Made by a program: the position numbers and the translations under genes. The notes under the pieces are model-generated. The model searched no databases. It saw only the letters and a program-made list of their open reading frames with translations, and had not been told where the DNA came from. Below are positions 11,819-23,263 of a stretch of DNA of 45,013 bases, in pieces. The stretch is from assembly GCA_036897095.1 (NCBI GenBank), contig JAYMSP010000638.1, positions 1 through 45,013 of the forward strand. Reading direction: 5' to 3'. Numbering within the stretch: the stretch's first letter is position 1; each line of letters starts with the position of its first letter. Origin of the DNA: Plantago elongata. Its lineage: Eukaryota; Streptophyta; Magnoliopsida; Lamiales; Plantaginaceae.

Positions 11819-12981
11819 GGTAAATTTTATTTTAGATACACTAGAGTGAGATGATATCACTTTAGTTACACAAAAGTGAGGATAATCAATTTGGGTACAC
11901 TAAACGACACGTCCAATTGAGGAACTCCGATCAATTTTCTGATCGAATTGATGATGTGGCCACCGGACGTGCGATTTTCCCTCCAAATTCGTATTTGACT
12001 TGTATTTTTGTATTTGAAATTCAAATGTGGAACACGTGTCGCGTCAACGTTAATTCTAGGTATAAATTGTGTATTATAATTATATAATAATTTTAAAATT
12101 ATGAAAAATATTTTAAAATATTTTAAAAATTATAATAATTCATTTTACATATTTTTATAAATAATAAAAAATTAATAAAATCGCATTAGCTAATTTATGG
12201 GTTTAACATAATTTAAAAATATTCTAAAAATATAAAAATATTTTTAAAAATATACAAAAATATTTTACATTTTACTACATATAAAATTAATAAAAAATTC
12301 AAAAAATCAGAAATGCAATTTACTACAATAAACCTTCATTTGGGTTTTTTGATTATGTAAGTGATTCGTCTTTTTTACTATAGCAAATTACATTTTTAAA
12401 ATTATGTGTTTATTTATTTATTTTATATATAATAAAATGTAAAATGTTTTTTATATTCTTTAAAATATTTTTGGAATTTTTACATTATTTTTTAATTATA
12501 TTAAACATTTTATACTCAGAAATTACAAGAGAGTAATACGTGCCCCGTTTTCAATTTGAATTTAAGAAATACGAGTCAACTGTCAAATTATGAGAGCTAC
12601 TGCGATTTAATTTTTTTAATTGTTTGTAAAAAAATGTAAAATGAATTTTTATCATTTTAAAAATATTTTAAAATATTTTTCAGAAATTTTAAAATTATTT
12701 TATAATTATAATACTAATTTATATCGAGAATTAACATGGACACGATATGTGTTCCGTATTTGAATTTTAAATACAAACATACGAGTCAAATACGGATCAA
12801 ATACAAATTTGGAGGGAAAATCGCACATCCGACGGCTACGTCATCAATTTGATTGGAAAATTAATCAGAGTTCCTCAATTGGACGAATAGTTATAGTATT
12901 GTAACTAAATTGATCTCTCACACTTTAGTGTACCTAAAGTGACATCATTTCACTCAGTGTATTTAAATAAAAAAAATTTCC
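11819..12981. mobile_element. Non-autonomous DNA transposon with long inverted repeats
   Basis: The left arm (about 11819-12110) and right arm (about 12690-12981) are imperfect inverted copies of roughly 290 bp. Landmarks in both arms, read in the same sense, include TCCAATTGAGGAACTC, TGCGATTTTCCCTCCAAAT, a CGTATTTGACT-like segment and AACAC.T.TCG. The centre is a very AT-rich, A/T-run sequence that also partly folds back around 12380. No open frame of note is present. Family unassigned; fold-back or Mutator-like non-autonomous elements are the obvious candidates. I could not define a convincing target-site duplication. Confidence 0.8.
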
Positions 12982-13126
12982 ATGTGAGAGATCTACATTG
13001 TTCCCGGAAGAACATACATCCAAATAAGGAAAGAAGAAAAAAACAAGTAATGTAGAAATTACAAATGGTGGTAAAGTGAACCTAGTAACACTCCTAGGGG
13101 TTTAAGATATCCTAGTAGTATAATTG

Positions 13127-13800
13127 TGTAGCCGCCCGGATATTCAAATTCATACGTAATGTGAACCGGGGTGAATAAACAGGTCATGTAAAATGCTCGT
13201 AATTTAAACCTCTACCCAAGTCTTAAAATCCTACCCATTTGCTTTAAATTTTGCCAAAATAAGGGCAACAAAACCTATTCCCCATATTTTTTCCCATCCC
13301 ATCAATTTTATTGTGGATGAAAAAAAATACATTTTTCATGCATTTTAAAAGTAACACAAGGAAGAATGCTCCAATCAAACTTAAAAATATGTACCACATC
13401 TATAATAGTAAACGCATACATGATTAATATAAAGTTCTTGTTGGTTCCTCTCTAGGGAGAATTTTTTTGTTCACCCCGTTGTCTAGTGCCATTATCAATT
13501 AATTAATACATAACATCCCAAATCCCATTCATCAGTTTCATACGTATCCCAAAAGAAGCGAGAAGGAGGTTAGTAGGCCTCGATACAGTTCCGAGGAGGG
13601 GAAAGAGTGCATCAAGACTTTGGAGTTTGGAGCGTTTATCAGGCAAGTAACCTTATGACTCATTAGTGTACTCATGTCTATTATTTTGAGTTATGGTGTA
13701 AGATTAAGTATGGTTTCCAACATTGAGGACTTAATTGCAATACCCCACTCGAGAAGACAAGATAAAGATATATATGATATACTGGACGATAAGGTGAGTA
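13127..13800 (+). mobile_element. Possible LTR fragment (Ty3-type)
   Basis: A TGTAGCCGCCCGGAT start near 13127 and a later block with AAGGAGGTTAGTAGGCCTCG and TTTGGAGCGTTTATCAGG resemble plant Ty3-type LTR sequence as I know it. No primer binding site, internal coding domain or partner LTR was found. A similar start (TGTAGCGCCCCGAT) occurs at 41996. Confidence 0.3.
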
Positions 13801-13922
13801 GGTTATCTGATATGGGTTTAAGATCGATATTGATTCGATCGAAATTTCCATGATCTATGTCCATGATTAAGAATCATGAATAATGTGATTTACCAGCGCT
13901 AGAGGATGGAATCCTAGAACAA

Positions 13923-13960
13923 AGCTTTCCAAACTATGTTCGAACATAGCTTGGAAAGCT
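13923..13960. repeat. 38-bp near-perfect palindrome
   Basis: AGCTTTCCAA.CTATGTTCGAACATAG.TTGGAAAGCT reads the same on both strands apart from one base pair; its centre is TTCGAA at 13939-13944. No flanking gene explains it. Confidence 0.9.
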
Positions 13961-14804
13961 CTATTATAGGGGTTAAGTTCTAGCTTTGACTAGACTAAGG
14001 TCCAAAATTGGTGAACCATGATGTTGAAAATAATGTTGACACCGATCCAAGCTATTGCATATTTCTTGTTTCTTGACAACAAGATTTTTAGTAATCCAAT
14101 CATTCCCACAAACACACATTTTTAAGTATGTATGTAATTTTGTTACCACCGACGAAGTTGTTAATGTTTTTTCAAATTAAGTCGTGCATTCACTTAGGAA
14201 TAGACGTATATAAAGTTTGGTTTTCGAAAAGCCTAGATAGTAAACAAAAGATAAAAAATTAGAAAATCCTAGTTAAAGCTAATGAGTGCAAGGTGTCTCA
14301 AGTTAAATAATACGAAGTTTTATTTTTTCAGAGATTTTAAATTTTTTAAAGTTAACTCTAAGAACACCAGTGTTCAACCATTACAACCAAAACAGAATGC
14401 TCAAACCTTACTAGCTCCCAAATAATAATATAAAGTTATGTATTTTGACTTGCATTGATTCTGCATTGTGCTACTAATTCAAATTTTATGTCCTTTTCCT
14501 TTGCCTTGTATTGTGCTGATCGATTTAGCATCAGGTAAGAGGTTTGGATGCAATTTTAGCGCATCTATTGCGCTACGACTATGTACTCATTTGCTTGAAA
14601 ATCAACAAATACTTTTGCCATAACAATCCCCAAAAGTCCAACGCACACATGCTTGGTTACTAGCTAGCTAGTCAATAGCATTCTGACTCTTGCATATGAA
14701 AAAATCTTTGATTTTCATGCAATATAGATTATCTTAGTGGAGATCGGCTGATCTATGTTATGTATACTCATATGACAACCATATTTGAAGTTGTACATTC
14801 GAGG
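13961..14804. other. Intergenic sequence without supported gene
   Basis: AT-rich sequence in which I see no coding domain or clear repeat structure. Confidence 0.5.
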
Positions 14805-15466
14805 GTAAGTATAGTAAAATGAGAGATTTTTCTAATTTATAAGAAAGTTCGATTTTTATAATAAAGAACCGATTAAAACAATACAAACCGGTTAGTAGTT
14901 TTTTTTATATAAATGTCCAAGTAAAAAACATACTCACTCATAAAATCAATACCAATCAACAATTCTTTTATCTCACTACAAAACCTTCCTGGAGAGAAGA
15001 GAGCTAAAACACCAAGCTTAAACACCAAACCAACCATGGTGACTTCAGCTGAATCCGTTGCTTCTTCCGTGAGAAGATCGTCGACATCGACATCACCCCT
15101 GCAAGCGCGGTCGAGGTCTCATCAAAATCAACGGCACGCTGATCAAGCTTATTGAGCCGAAGATACTCCAACCAATTCCACATAAAAACTTAACTAAACA
15201 ATAAATTCCGAAAAGTTAGGTTTTTAGCCAAAATACCTTGATACCGGATAAAATAGTGGATGAAATTTGAAGTTGTGGGAAGATACGAGATCCTTGTTCC
15301 ACGATTTTCGAATTGATACCAAGATTGCAAAAAATCGTGAAGAATTGGCCAAAACCCACCAAAAACGAATTTGAGAAGGAGAAGGAGAAGGTGAAAGAAA
15401 TCGATTTAGTGATAATTTATTTCTCCTTCTGCCCGTTTTTCTTTTAATACACAGAACTAGGGGCAC

Positions 15467-15573
15467 GAATAATTATCCGTCGCCCCAGTGTAGCGATTCG
15501 TTGCCCCAATTGGCGACGGATAATTATCCGTCGCCCTAGTGTAGCGATTCGTCGCCCCAATTGGCGACGGATA
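15467..15573. repeat. 51-bp tandem repeat with GCGAC motifs
   Basis: AATTATCCGTCGCCC begins at 15471 and again at 15522. Each unit contains the inverted motif pair TCCGTCGC and GCGACGGA. Similar motifs (ATTCGTCGCTA, TAGCGATTCGTC) recur near 16405-16450, as expected of subterminal repeats in a CACTA-type element. Confidence 0.8.
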
Positions 15574-15859
15574 AATACCATCGTGTTCTTTTTTTTTAGT
15601 TCTTTCTCAAGCCGATTACATTTACTGACGAATAATTCGGTAAATGCATGGACATCAAATTAGAAATGCATGGACATCAAAATTGGAAATAGGGGATATG
15701 ATAAATTGCCTGCAAAGATGGGTGTTCTAACTCATTTTTGCAAATCTGATCCCAAACTTCAGTAAAGAACTGGAAAAATAAGTCATTGTATTATTTTTCC
15801 TTGGTGGCATGGTTGTATGGATGAAAATTGGAAATATAGTATTAGCAACAAGCATGGGC

Positions 15860-16000
15860 GTTAGGCGGCTCTAACAATATTGAGAGCAAAAGCGCCACTG
15901 ACGCAGAAAGCAAAGTTGGTGTAGCCAGAGGAGTTCCTGAGTAGGAGCCAGACGTTGGTAGATTTGACATTGCACGCAGGTCATTGTTGTGGTAAAGTCT
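15860..16000 (-). pseudogene. Unrecognised coding-like fragment with hydrophobic C-terminus
   Basis: On the minus strand an open frame of about 50 codons ends in a stop near 15848-15860. It contains SNLPTSGSYSGTP followed by a hydrophobic segment (LLSASVALLLSILL), a layout seen at the C-terminus of GPI-anchored plant proteins. No start or upstream exon could be identified. It may be a captured gene fragment or a coincidence. Confidence 0.2.
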
Positions 16001-16399
16001 TCATCTACTTTCATATGTTATTTTACAATCTGTGTTCACTTGGTGCAAAATAGACGCTGATGGGGTGCAGAAATGAGTTTCTGTATAATGGGCTAAGAGA
16101 GCTAAGGTTATGATGATAATGTTATCTGAAATTTGTTTTATGTCGTATGTGATGCAGATGTCGTTGAGCAAGACCAGACTAGATGTAAAGATTTCATGTA
16201 ATGATTTTAGTGGATTCAGATTTGCATGTGGTATGATTTATCTGAATCATCTGTCTTTCCTCATAGTGATGAAATCGCCTCAAATACTTACTTTAATCTG
16301 TCCTGTGCAGGATATCTTGTCATCCATCTATCAACATGTGTTGTTTCTTGTGGCATGGAATGTAAATGTAATTTTTTATTCTATTTTGGGTCAACTAAA

Positions 16400-16515
16400 C
16401 CTAGCGACAACGAATGATTATTCGTCGCTAAAATTAGCGATTCGTCACTGCGTTACCTACAAACAACTTCCATCGCCCCAATTTGTCGCGATTTCGCTGA
16501 TTTTTTGTAGTGTAA
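16400..16515 (-). mobile_element. CACTA-like transposon terminus
   Basis: Read on the minus strand, CACTACAAAAAATCAGCG begins at about 16513 and runs into GCGACAAATTGGGGCGATGG. CACTA elements start with CACTA and carry subterminal repeats. The GCGAC-rich repeats at 15467-15573 could belong to the same element. I did not find the opposite terminus. Confidence 0.45.
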
Positions 16516-18021
16516 AACACGGCATTCAGGTCACACATCGCCGATCTACGAGATTCGCCAGTCAATTTCAGAGGCTCTGATGGCGGACTTTGGATGAGAT
16601 GTGGAAAAAAGGAGATAAGGATATTTGGTCAGGTAGCTACAATAGGACTATGTTTTATGATTTGATTTTGTGTCTCTTTTTTTTTTTGTCACTCGTTGGA
16701 ATTATACATAATTGAGCTTGAGATATAGAATTTGACATTATTGGTGGCAATTGTTAACTTTAATATCTCATTGTCATGATTAATTGTCTTACTGTTAGAG
16801 ATTAAGCTAGCTTCATGTCGTGAAATTTATTGTTGGAGCACTTGATATGAGCAGCATTTACACTTTGTGGCAATTTGTAGTAGCATTAGCATTTTTGCAG
16901 TATTATCACAAATTCATCACAAATTACAATCATGTTATGTTATGATTTGAAGAGAAAGAGATGGATCTATAGCCTATAGGTTTAACCATCGTTGTCATGG
17001 TGTTAATTTATGTTCAAATACTTTTGTTTGTTATCGTTTTAGCGTATATATTATATTATAGTTTTAATACTTATTTTGTAATTTTAAGTAGTAATGTTTG
17101 TATTTTTAGTCTCTGACGAAATATTTATGATTTGATTTTTATAATTGTAAGATACATTATTACAATTTTAAGATGCAATGTTATGGTTGTAACCATCGTT
17201 ATTATTATTTATTTGTTATTATTATTTATTTGTGTTGAATGTTCGTGTTTTGTCATAGTTCTACCATGTATGCTTGTAGTTTTAAGATGCAATTCTAAGG
17301 TGGAATGTTATAGTTTTAAGCATTGATGTTACTATAATTAGCTTATGTTGAATATTTATGCCTGCATGTTTTTGTTTTTATCACATATATTATAATTTTG
17401 ATCATCTATAGTAGTAGTTTCAACCATCAAGTTTGCTTAGCGTTTTAGCTTATGAGAGTATGAACCAAGCATTCTTATAGTTTTAAGATGCGATGTTACG
17501 ATTTTAGCTCTAGTGTTACTATATTAATTAGCTCTTGTTGAATATTCTCATTTGTTTTTATCGCATATGTTATAATTTTAAGACCTATTGTTGTTAAAAG
17601 TATCAAAATTAGTGTTTTAATTTCTGAAAAATATTTATGATTTGATTTTTTGCAAATGTTTTGTCATGATTTTAAAAACACTATTAAGGTTTTATATATG
17701 TATCAATGTTATTGCTTTTAGTTTTTGTTCCATATGTGATCCTTTTAAAATGCAATGTTATGATTTTTAGCATCAATATTACTATTTTGTTTGTCTTGTG
17801 TTGCATATCTTTTATTTGTTTTTAAGAACCAATGTGATAGTTTTTTGATGAGTTTTGTTATGGTTTTAACACCGTTGGTGAATGTTTATGCAGGTGCTCA
17901 TGACATCGAGTTTGATGATAGATCTCTCAAAGGTATCATTGAAGTATTGAAGCGACAATCACAACAAAAAAATGTTTATTGTAATTTTTTTCTTTTTTTA
18001 ATTAATTAACATGAAATATAA

Positions 18022-18305
18022 CATTACAATTACAATTGTTGAACAAGACGAATTTTATCAATCGGTTCTAGATGCAAATCACCACCAATCTCTATTGAGA
18101 GAATATAATCACCCATTTCGGAGAATCAAGTCACCACCAATCTCTCACATTACAATTGTTGAACAAGACGAATTTTATCAATCGATTCTAGATGCAAATC
18201 ACCACCAATCTCTATTGAGAGAATATAATCACCCATTTCGGAGAATCGAACCCGTGACCTCATGGTTACGGGGTGTCTCAGCTTGCCACTCGACTACAAA
18301 CGCTT
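18022..18305 (-). mobile_element. tRNA-derived SINE with internal tandem duplication
   Basis: On the minus strand, TAGTCGAGTGGCAAGCTGAG (18278-18297) resembles a Pol III A box and GGTCACGGGTTCGATTCTCC (18240-18259) a B box, at tRNA-like spacing. The body that follows is duplicated: a 97-bp block at 18031-18127 recurs at 18151-18247 with one mismatch, a period of 120. The plus-strand open frame at 18011-18385 is a by-product of this repeat, not a gene. Confidence 0.65.
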
Positions 18306-18399
18306 TGACATTATATTTTTTTCTTGTACTACATACAATGTTAAGATTTCAATATATCTGCATTGAATATAAGTATATACGATAAATGTTAACATACAC

Positions 18400-21300
18400 A
18401 CATTACATAAGTATTGTTATACTACATTATATTTCTTTTAAGGAATTTTCATAAGTCTGATTTCCTACAAAATAAAAGCTATTCAATTTTCCCACTGGTT
18501 AAGATTTAATTCTTACCAATAGAGTCAACTTTGACATGGCTCAAAAAATAATACAACTCACATAAGATTTTGTAACAGATGAACGACTATAGTGAACTGG
18601 AAATTGAGTCATGACTTTTTGTTGCAAAATCTCATTTTCAGTTCCATATTCCAAAAATTAACATAGGCAATAAGTATAGTGCAAATTTAATCTAGCTTGA
18701 CCTTAGCACTTGTGACATTTCCTATGAAAATCCAATATTTGTGTAGTAATTAAGTATATGGTTGAATTAGCAAGAAGCTAATAGGATAAAGATAGATAAA
18801 TTGGAAATGGTGCCCTGCTCGCTGGTTTTTAATGCATCCCCATAACTTGATGATGAATAAAATTGGGAAATAGCGAAATTGTTGTACTATACTGCTGCTG
18901 AAAGCAAGAGGTTCCTACTTCCTACTGCACAACATGGACTCATAATTAATGAATACTAACTAACATCATCATAAGGTTCATCACTTACTTATACTAACTA
19001 CCAAACATACAAATATACACCAGTCTACTAAAACTCAACAAATTCATTCTACTTAATTATGATCTTTCACTATCAACTATTATTAAGGACTAATAAAATT
19101 ACGCCAATATAATTTGATATTAACAATTTTAGATGAGAATTTCGCCGAGTGAGTAAAACTTTCTGCATTTGGAAATGCCACACACACATATATTTTATAT
19201 ATATATACACACACACACACAGAGTTAATTAGAAATATCGGGCAAAGCTTAACAAATGTGTATGTTGATTTCCAATTCCGAATAGGTGGTTTAAGGGGAA
19301 TGTTAAGAACTGTACAAGTTTTAAGGACCACGTCTTGTGACCACAATTGTCCACGAGAATAACACATCTTCACAAAAGAGATTTACAAAAATTAATGCAG
19401 TGCAGTGTCTTGTTAATCGTGTTGCATACCTTCAAATCAATTAATTTTGTTAGTGGCATGTTTAGTACTTTGGCACATGCATGTAGTCGATCGAGCTGCC
19501 CCTCAGAAGTACTACTAGTATATTAACTTCATAAAACACATAGAAAATGGCCAGAATTTATCTATTACTATAGATTAATTACTAGCAGTACCTTTTAGTT
19601 TCTTTCAAATTAATTAAAACATTCTTTTGGCCAGAATTTATGTATTACTATAGATTAATTTTTCAATATTAATATGTACGAATATATATTTTGTGCAATT
19701 TGATCAGATTCTAATAAAATGAAAAAAGATAATGTGTTGTGGATTTTAGATCGACGTTATTACTATTGTATTAAATATATGAAAAAAGATAATGTGTGTG
19801 ATGATGATGGTTTTAACTATCAAGTAAAGTCACTACCGGCATCCCACACGACAAAATGTTGCAACCTCTCTATGATTATTTTTTGTATCCCATAGTAGGT
19901 CGTAGTCGGAGATAGGGGGTCCGGTGAAGACAGGAACAAGAGAAGAGTCGCTGATGAGCTAGGTAGGATCCAAGAGGGGTGGGTGGATGCAATGGAAAGA
20001 AAGTGAACCAGGAACAGGAACAGGTGAGGAGGGGGTAGGGCAGACAGATCTGGAGAGAATGAATGTGTGATGAGTAGTCAAAGGGGCCATGCAATATGTC
20101 AATTAATATGATATGTCAAATCAAAGTATACATACATACAAACTAAACTACTGCTGGACTTAAATTAAACACTGATGAAAGAAAGACCAAATAGCAGCTC
20201 AAGTAGTATTCTATTCCAGTATAATTGTACTACTGCTTCACTTCAATTCTGCTGTTCTATTCTCCCTCTTTTTCCACTACATTACAACATGCGTGGATCC
20301 ATTGGAATTTATCAGCTAGCTACCTTTTCAGACTCCAGTCCAGAATATTAATTAATCAATTTCAACTTTTCTCTAGCTACCTCTTCTCCCCTTCAATACT
20401 TTCAATGTAGTGAAGTGAGTACTACTTAGGTATCGGTTGGTGTAGAATTAAAATTTTGAGTTAAGAAAATTTTAAGTATTTTTAATCTGGTTTTTCTGAA
20501 GTTTAGTTGTTAGCCAAACAACTCTTTAACAATTTATCATCACTCAATCTCATACATGCCTACGAGTTCTATATCTTGTGTCATGGATAAATTAAATATA
20601 GTGACGTAATTGTACGATATTCAAGTAATCATATAGGAGTAGTTTTTTTTATAGTATGTTGCATGTTGGTACTAATTAATTCTCGATTTATTTAAAAACT
20701 TTATCACTATATAATATCGATGAAGAGATAAATACTCACCTAGATAATTGTGTAGTTTTGACAATCGTATAGTGAAAGGTTGAAATTAAATAGACGTACA
20801 CATAAGGAATGGCCTACATCTTGAATAATTCCTCAAAGGAATGTTGGATGATGTATTCTCCTATGGTCTTATACTTGAATTTTCCATTCGTATAAATTTC
20901 ATTTGATACCCTAATAAACTATCTAATTTTATCAAATTCAAACTAATTACATTAAAATCAAGTCAATTACTTTCATTTAATTACATCAAATACTGTCCAC
21001 CGAATCTCCACTACATATTAAATTTTCAATCAGTTGACCTCTTCAAAGAGGCCGGGACTTAGCACAAGTGCGCGTGAGTATTAGAATATTATATAAAAAC
21101 TCGAACTTTTATTTAGATGAAACTATGTCATAAACTTGCCGTAAAGGTCTCTTCTTGTAACTCTTCCGGGTCAGCCTGACTCTCACCATACCAAGTAACC
21201 ACATCACCAAAGATTCAAAAGTAAATTGTACCGCGCTGTCTACCCAGTTGGGTTAAAAATAGAAATCGAGCAATTTGAAGAAATGGAGATGGGTTTAATT

Positions 21301-21830
21301 GGAGCATGACCTTTTGTTCTGCAATTGATGGGTGAGTGAGAAGACTAGTAGTACACCGGACTTTATTAACATGGTATGGCACTATGGCAGGCAGACTCTA
21401 AATAATACTCTGTTCCGTACCAATGGAATTTAATGTGATCGATCAAAACCAATAATTGTACGTGTCAAGACAGGCAAGGCAAGCATGAAATGTGTCTTCG
21501 CTTCACAAAATCTTTCTCAGAAGCATATTTAAGGAAACGATGGTGCATTATTAATCTCATCTTATAACATTCCTCATCGTCTCTCTCCCCACCACCCAAA
21601 TTATGCATTTACAAGTTTTCTTAGGGCAAACATGTCTCATCTATGTCACTCTTGTTTCAAAAGTCATCTTCGAGTTGAGACGAAATCAAACTTGTCACAA
21701 CTTGATCTTGAGTAGAGTTTAAGTTCAAAGGTGACTCGACTGCTTAATAAAATGAGTCTTTATATAAATTTTGAAGCATCAACAATAGTAACATTAAATT
21801 TTTTAATTTTGAATAAAAATAAGTACGATC
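18400..21830. other. Intergenic sequence without supported gene
   Basis: AT-rich sequence. It contains an AT/CA dinucleotide run at 19186-19220 and a 34-bp direct repeat (GGCCAGAATTTAT.TATTACT) at 19549 and 19629. The antiparallel open frames at 19083, 19876 and 20225 have no recognised domain. Confidence 0.5.
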
Positions 21831-21839
21831 CGAAATTCT

Positions 21840-22400
21840 TTTTTTTTTAAACGGCCAAAATTTTATTAATAAGAGTCGAAAGTACAAGATATGATCTCAA
21901 CAAACAATTACAAGGAGAAAGAAGCAAAACGTCCTGCCCAAAGAAAACCACTACTACAAATTGTCCAAACAAAAAACAACCAAAAACAAGTCCATAGCCC
22001 AATACCAATAGATACTCAACATACATCTCAAAAATTCATTGTGCACAACCCTTAAGTCTTCACCTCCAAACTGCAGGCCACGACAGTTGCATGCTCGGAT
22101 AAAATTCAACGTCAATTCCACAAGGTACAATTTGGTAGTGTCTATTTTACCGATGTTCGCACCTTTGTGCGTATTGGGATACACATACATCAACCCTCAC
22201 GATACTAAATTCGTTTTTTGGGTAGTATCTGGACATGCCCAACACGACAACGGTGATGCCAAAGCACCAAATATCCAGTTCGGGCCAATTCTTAACCACG
22301 TTCCTACACCCTATGACATCTTTCAAGTCACTTGGCAAGTAATTTAAAACGTGCTCAAAGGTCCCTGAAGGTATCAAAAACTAGATCGCATTGGTCTGTA
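21840..22400 (-). mobile_element. Retroelement 3' end (LINE-like or retrocopy)
   Basis: Read on the minus strand, the sequence runs through overlapping short frames (including GTFEHVLNYLPSDLKDVIG near 22370-22310) and then an apparent 3' untranslated region ending TTAATAAAATTTTGGCCG, followed by a poly-A run at 21841-21850. A polyadenylation-like signal followed by poly-A in genomic DNA indicates reverse transcription. The coding fragments are degenerate and the family is uncertain. A target-site duplication was not found. Confidence 0.45.
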
Positions 22401-22596
22401 GCAGAGTCACTTACACTTGTACTACTGTAACAATTATCGAGTTAGTACTATAATGAACCTTAATGAGCTCAACTTGGTTTTTTAATCGAGACACTATTTT
22501 ATACCATTTGTTGAGTAAAATTAAGTTATAAGCTACCAACTAGACATTCGTTACATGCTATAATAGTATGGAAAATAAATTTATAACTTAGACTCT

Positions 22597-22745
22597 GTTC
22601 TCTTCAACTTAAAATCACTTCACCTCAGTTCAATTAAATTCAGCTCAGTTCGACTTAGTTATAATTTATACATTACTTCAGTTCAGTTTCATTTAGTTCA
22701 GTTAAACTCAGTTCAGTTCAGTAAATTTCAGTTTAAGAGAATAGT
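22597..22745. mobile_element. Small CAGTT-rich MITE, copy 1
   Basis: The element starts TTCTCTTCAACTTAAAATCACTTC and ends TTCAGTTTAAGAGAAT, giving short inverted ends, with repeated TCAGTTCAGTT inside. Related copies lie at 30026-30108 and 30600-30745. Confidence 0.6.
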
Positions 22746-23263
22746 GCTTTAGTGTTAAACACAACTAGCTTAATCATCATGTTTACGGCATAACTATTAG
22801 TTCCATGAGACGAAAAAACACAATTACGAACTTAAGGTATCATATATGAGCTTCTGAAATAAGGAGGCTTTCAAACACTGCATGTAAATGCAGGCTTCAT
22901 TCTCTCCCCTTTTTCCATCACCCTAAGCACAATCACACAACAATGTACCGTACATGACTTAATCAAGAGAAAGAGCACTAAGAAGATAGATATATCTGAT
23001 GTCTCAATAGTGTTTGAATTTGGATTTTACAGATCAACAGTACTAGTGTTTTTAACCCAACTGCATAAATAGTAAACACCTATTTTTTTCCCTTCTGCTT
23101 TCCTTTAGATATGCAAAGCTAAGATCTCATTTTCCATGCTTGCTCATGAACAGAGCCTTAGGAACAGTATATACACCATCCAGAAAGTAAGAGAAATATT
23201 GTTACTGGACTTCGAGGGACTATATCAGTCAGTATACATTGAACTGGGGTGGGAGTTCCGACA
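22746..23263. other. Region downstream of the ZIP transporter gene
   Basis: This is the 3' side of the minus-strand transporter gene and probably includes its 3' untranslated region near 23100-23263. No other gene is supported. Confidence 0.5.

Larger units (their letters stand above)
14805..17975 (+). mobile_element. Unclassified repeat element, copy A (interrupted)
   Basis: The sequence at 14805-14960 (AAGTATAGTAAAA, AATAAAGAACCG, TTATATAAAT at 14905) matches 28023-28150. A long T-rich section built of degenerate 'TTTTAAG(C)ATCAATGTTA' units spans about 16980-17880 and matches the style of 28470-29190. The right part (17893-17972) encodes a peptide starting HDIEFDDRSLKG that resembles one in copy B. 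A 39-codon frame begins at ATG 15036 behind the TATA-like box. The copy is split by unrelated sequence, including a CACTA-like end near 16514. I cannot assign a superfamily. Confidence 0.45.

Noticed and set aside
16110-16580. 156-codon plus-strand open frame
   Set aside because: It runs across the GCGAC repeats and the CACTA-like end, has no domain, and its composition follows the T-rich surroundings.
18240-18300. Possible functional tRNA gene on the minus strand
   Set aside because: A and B boxes are present, but no acceptor stem or clean cloverleaf forms and the sequence continues into a repeat body; a SINE fits better.
18011-18385. 124-codon frame with internally repeated peptide
   Set aside because: The repeated peptide is produced by a duplicated SINE body read on the wrong strand.
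19876-20094. Short minus-strand frame with GC-richer composition
   Set aside because: No start context, splice partner or recognisable motif; probably chance.
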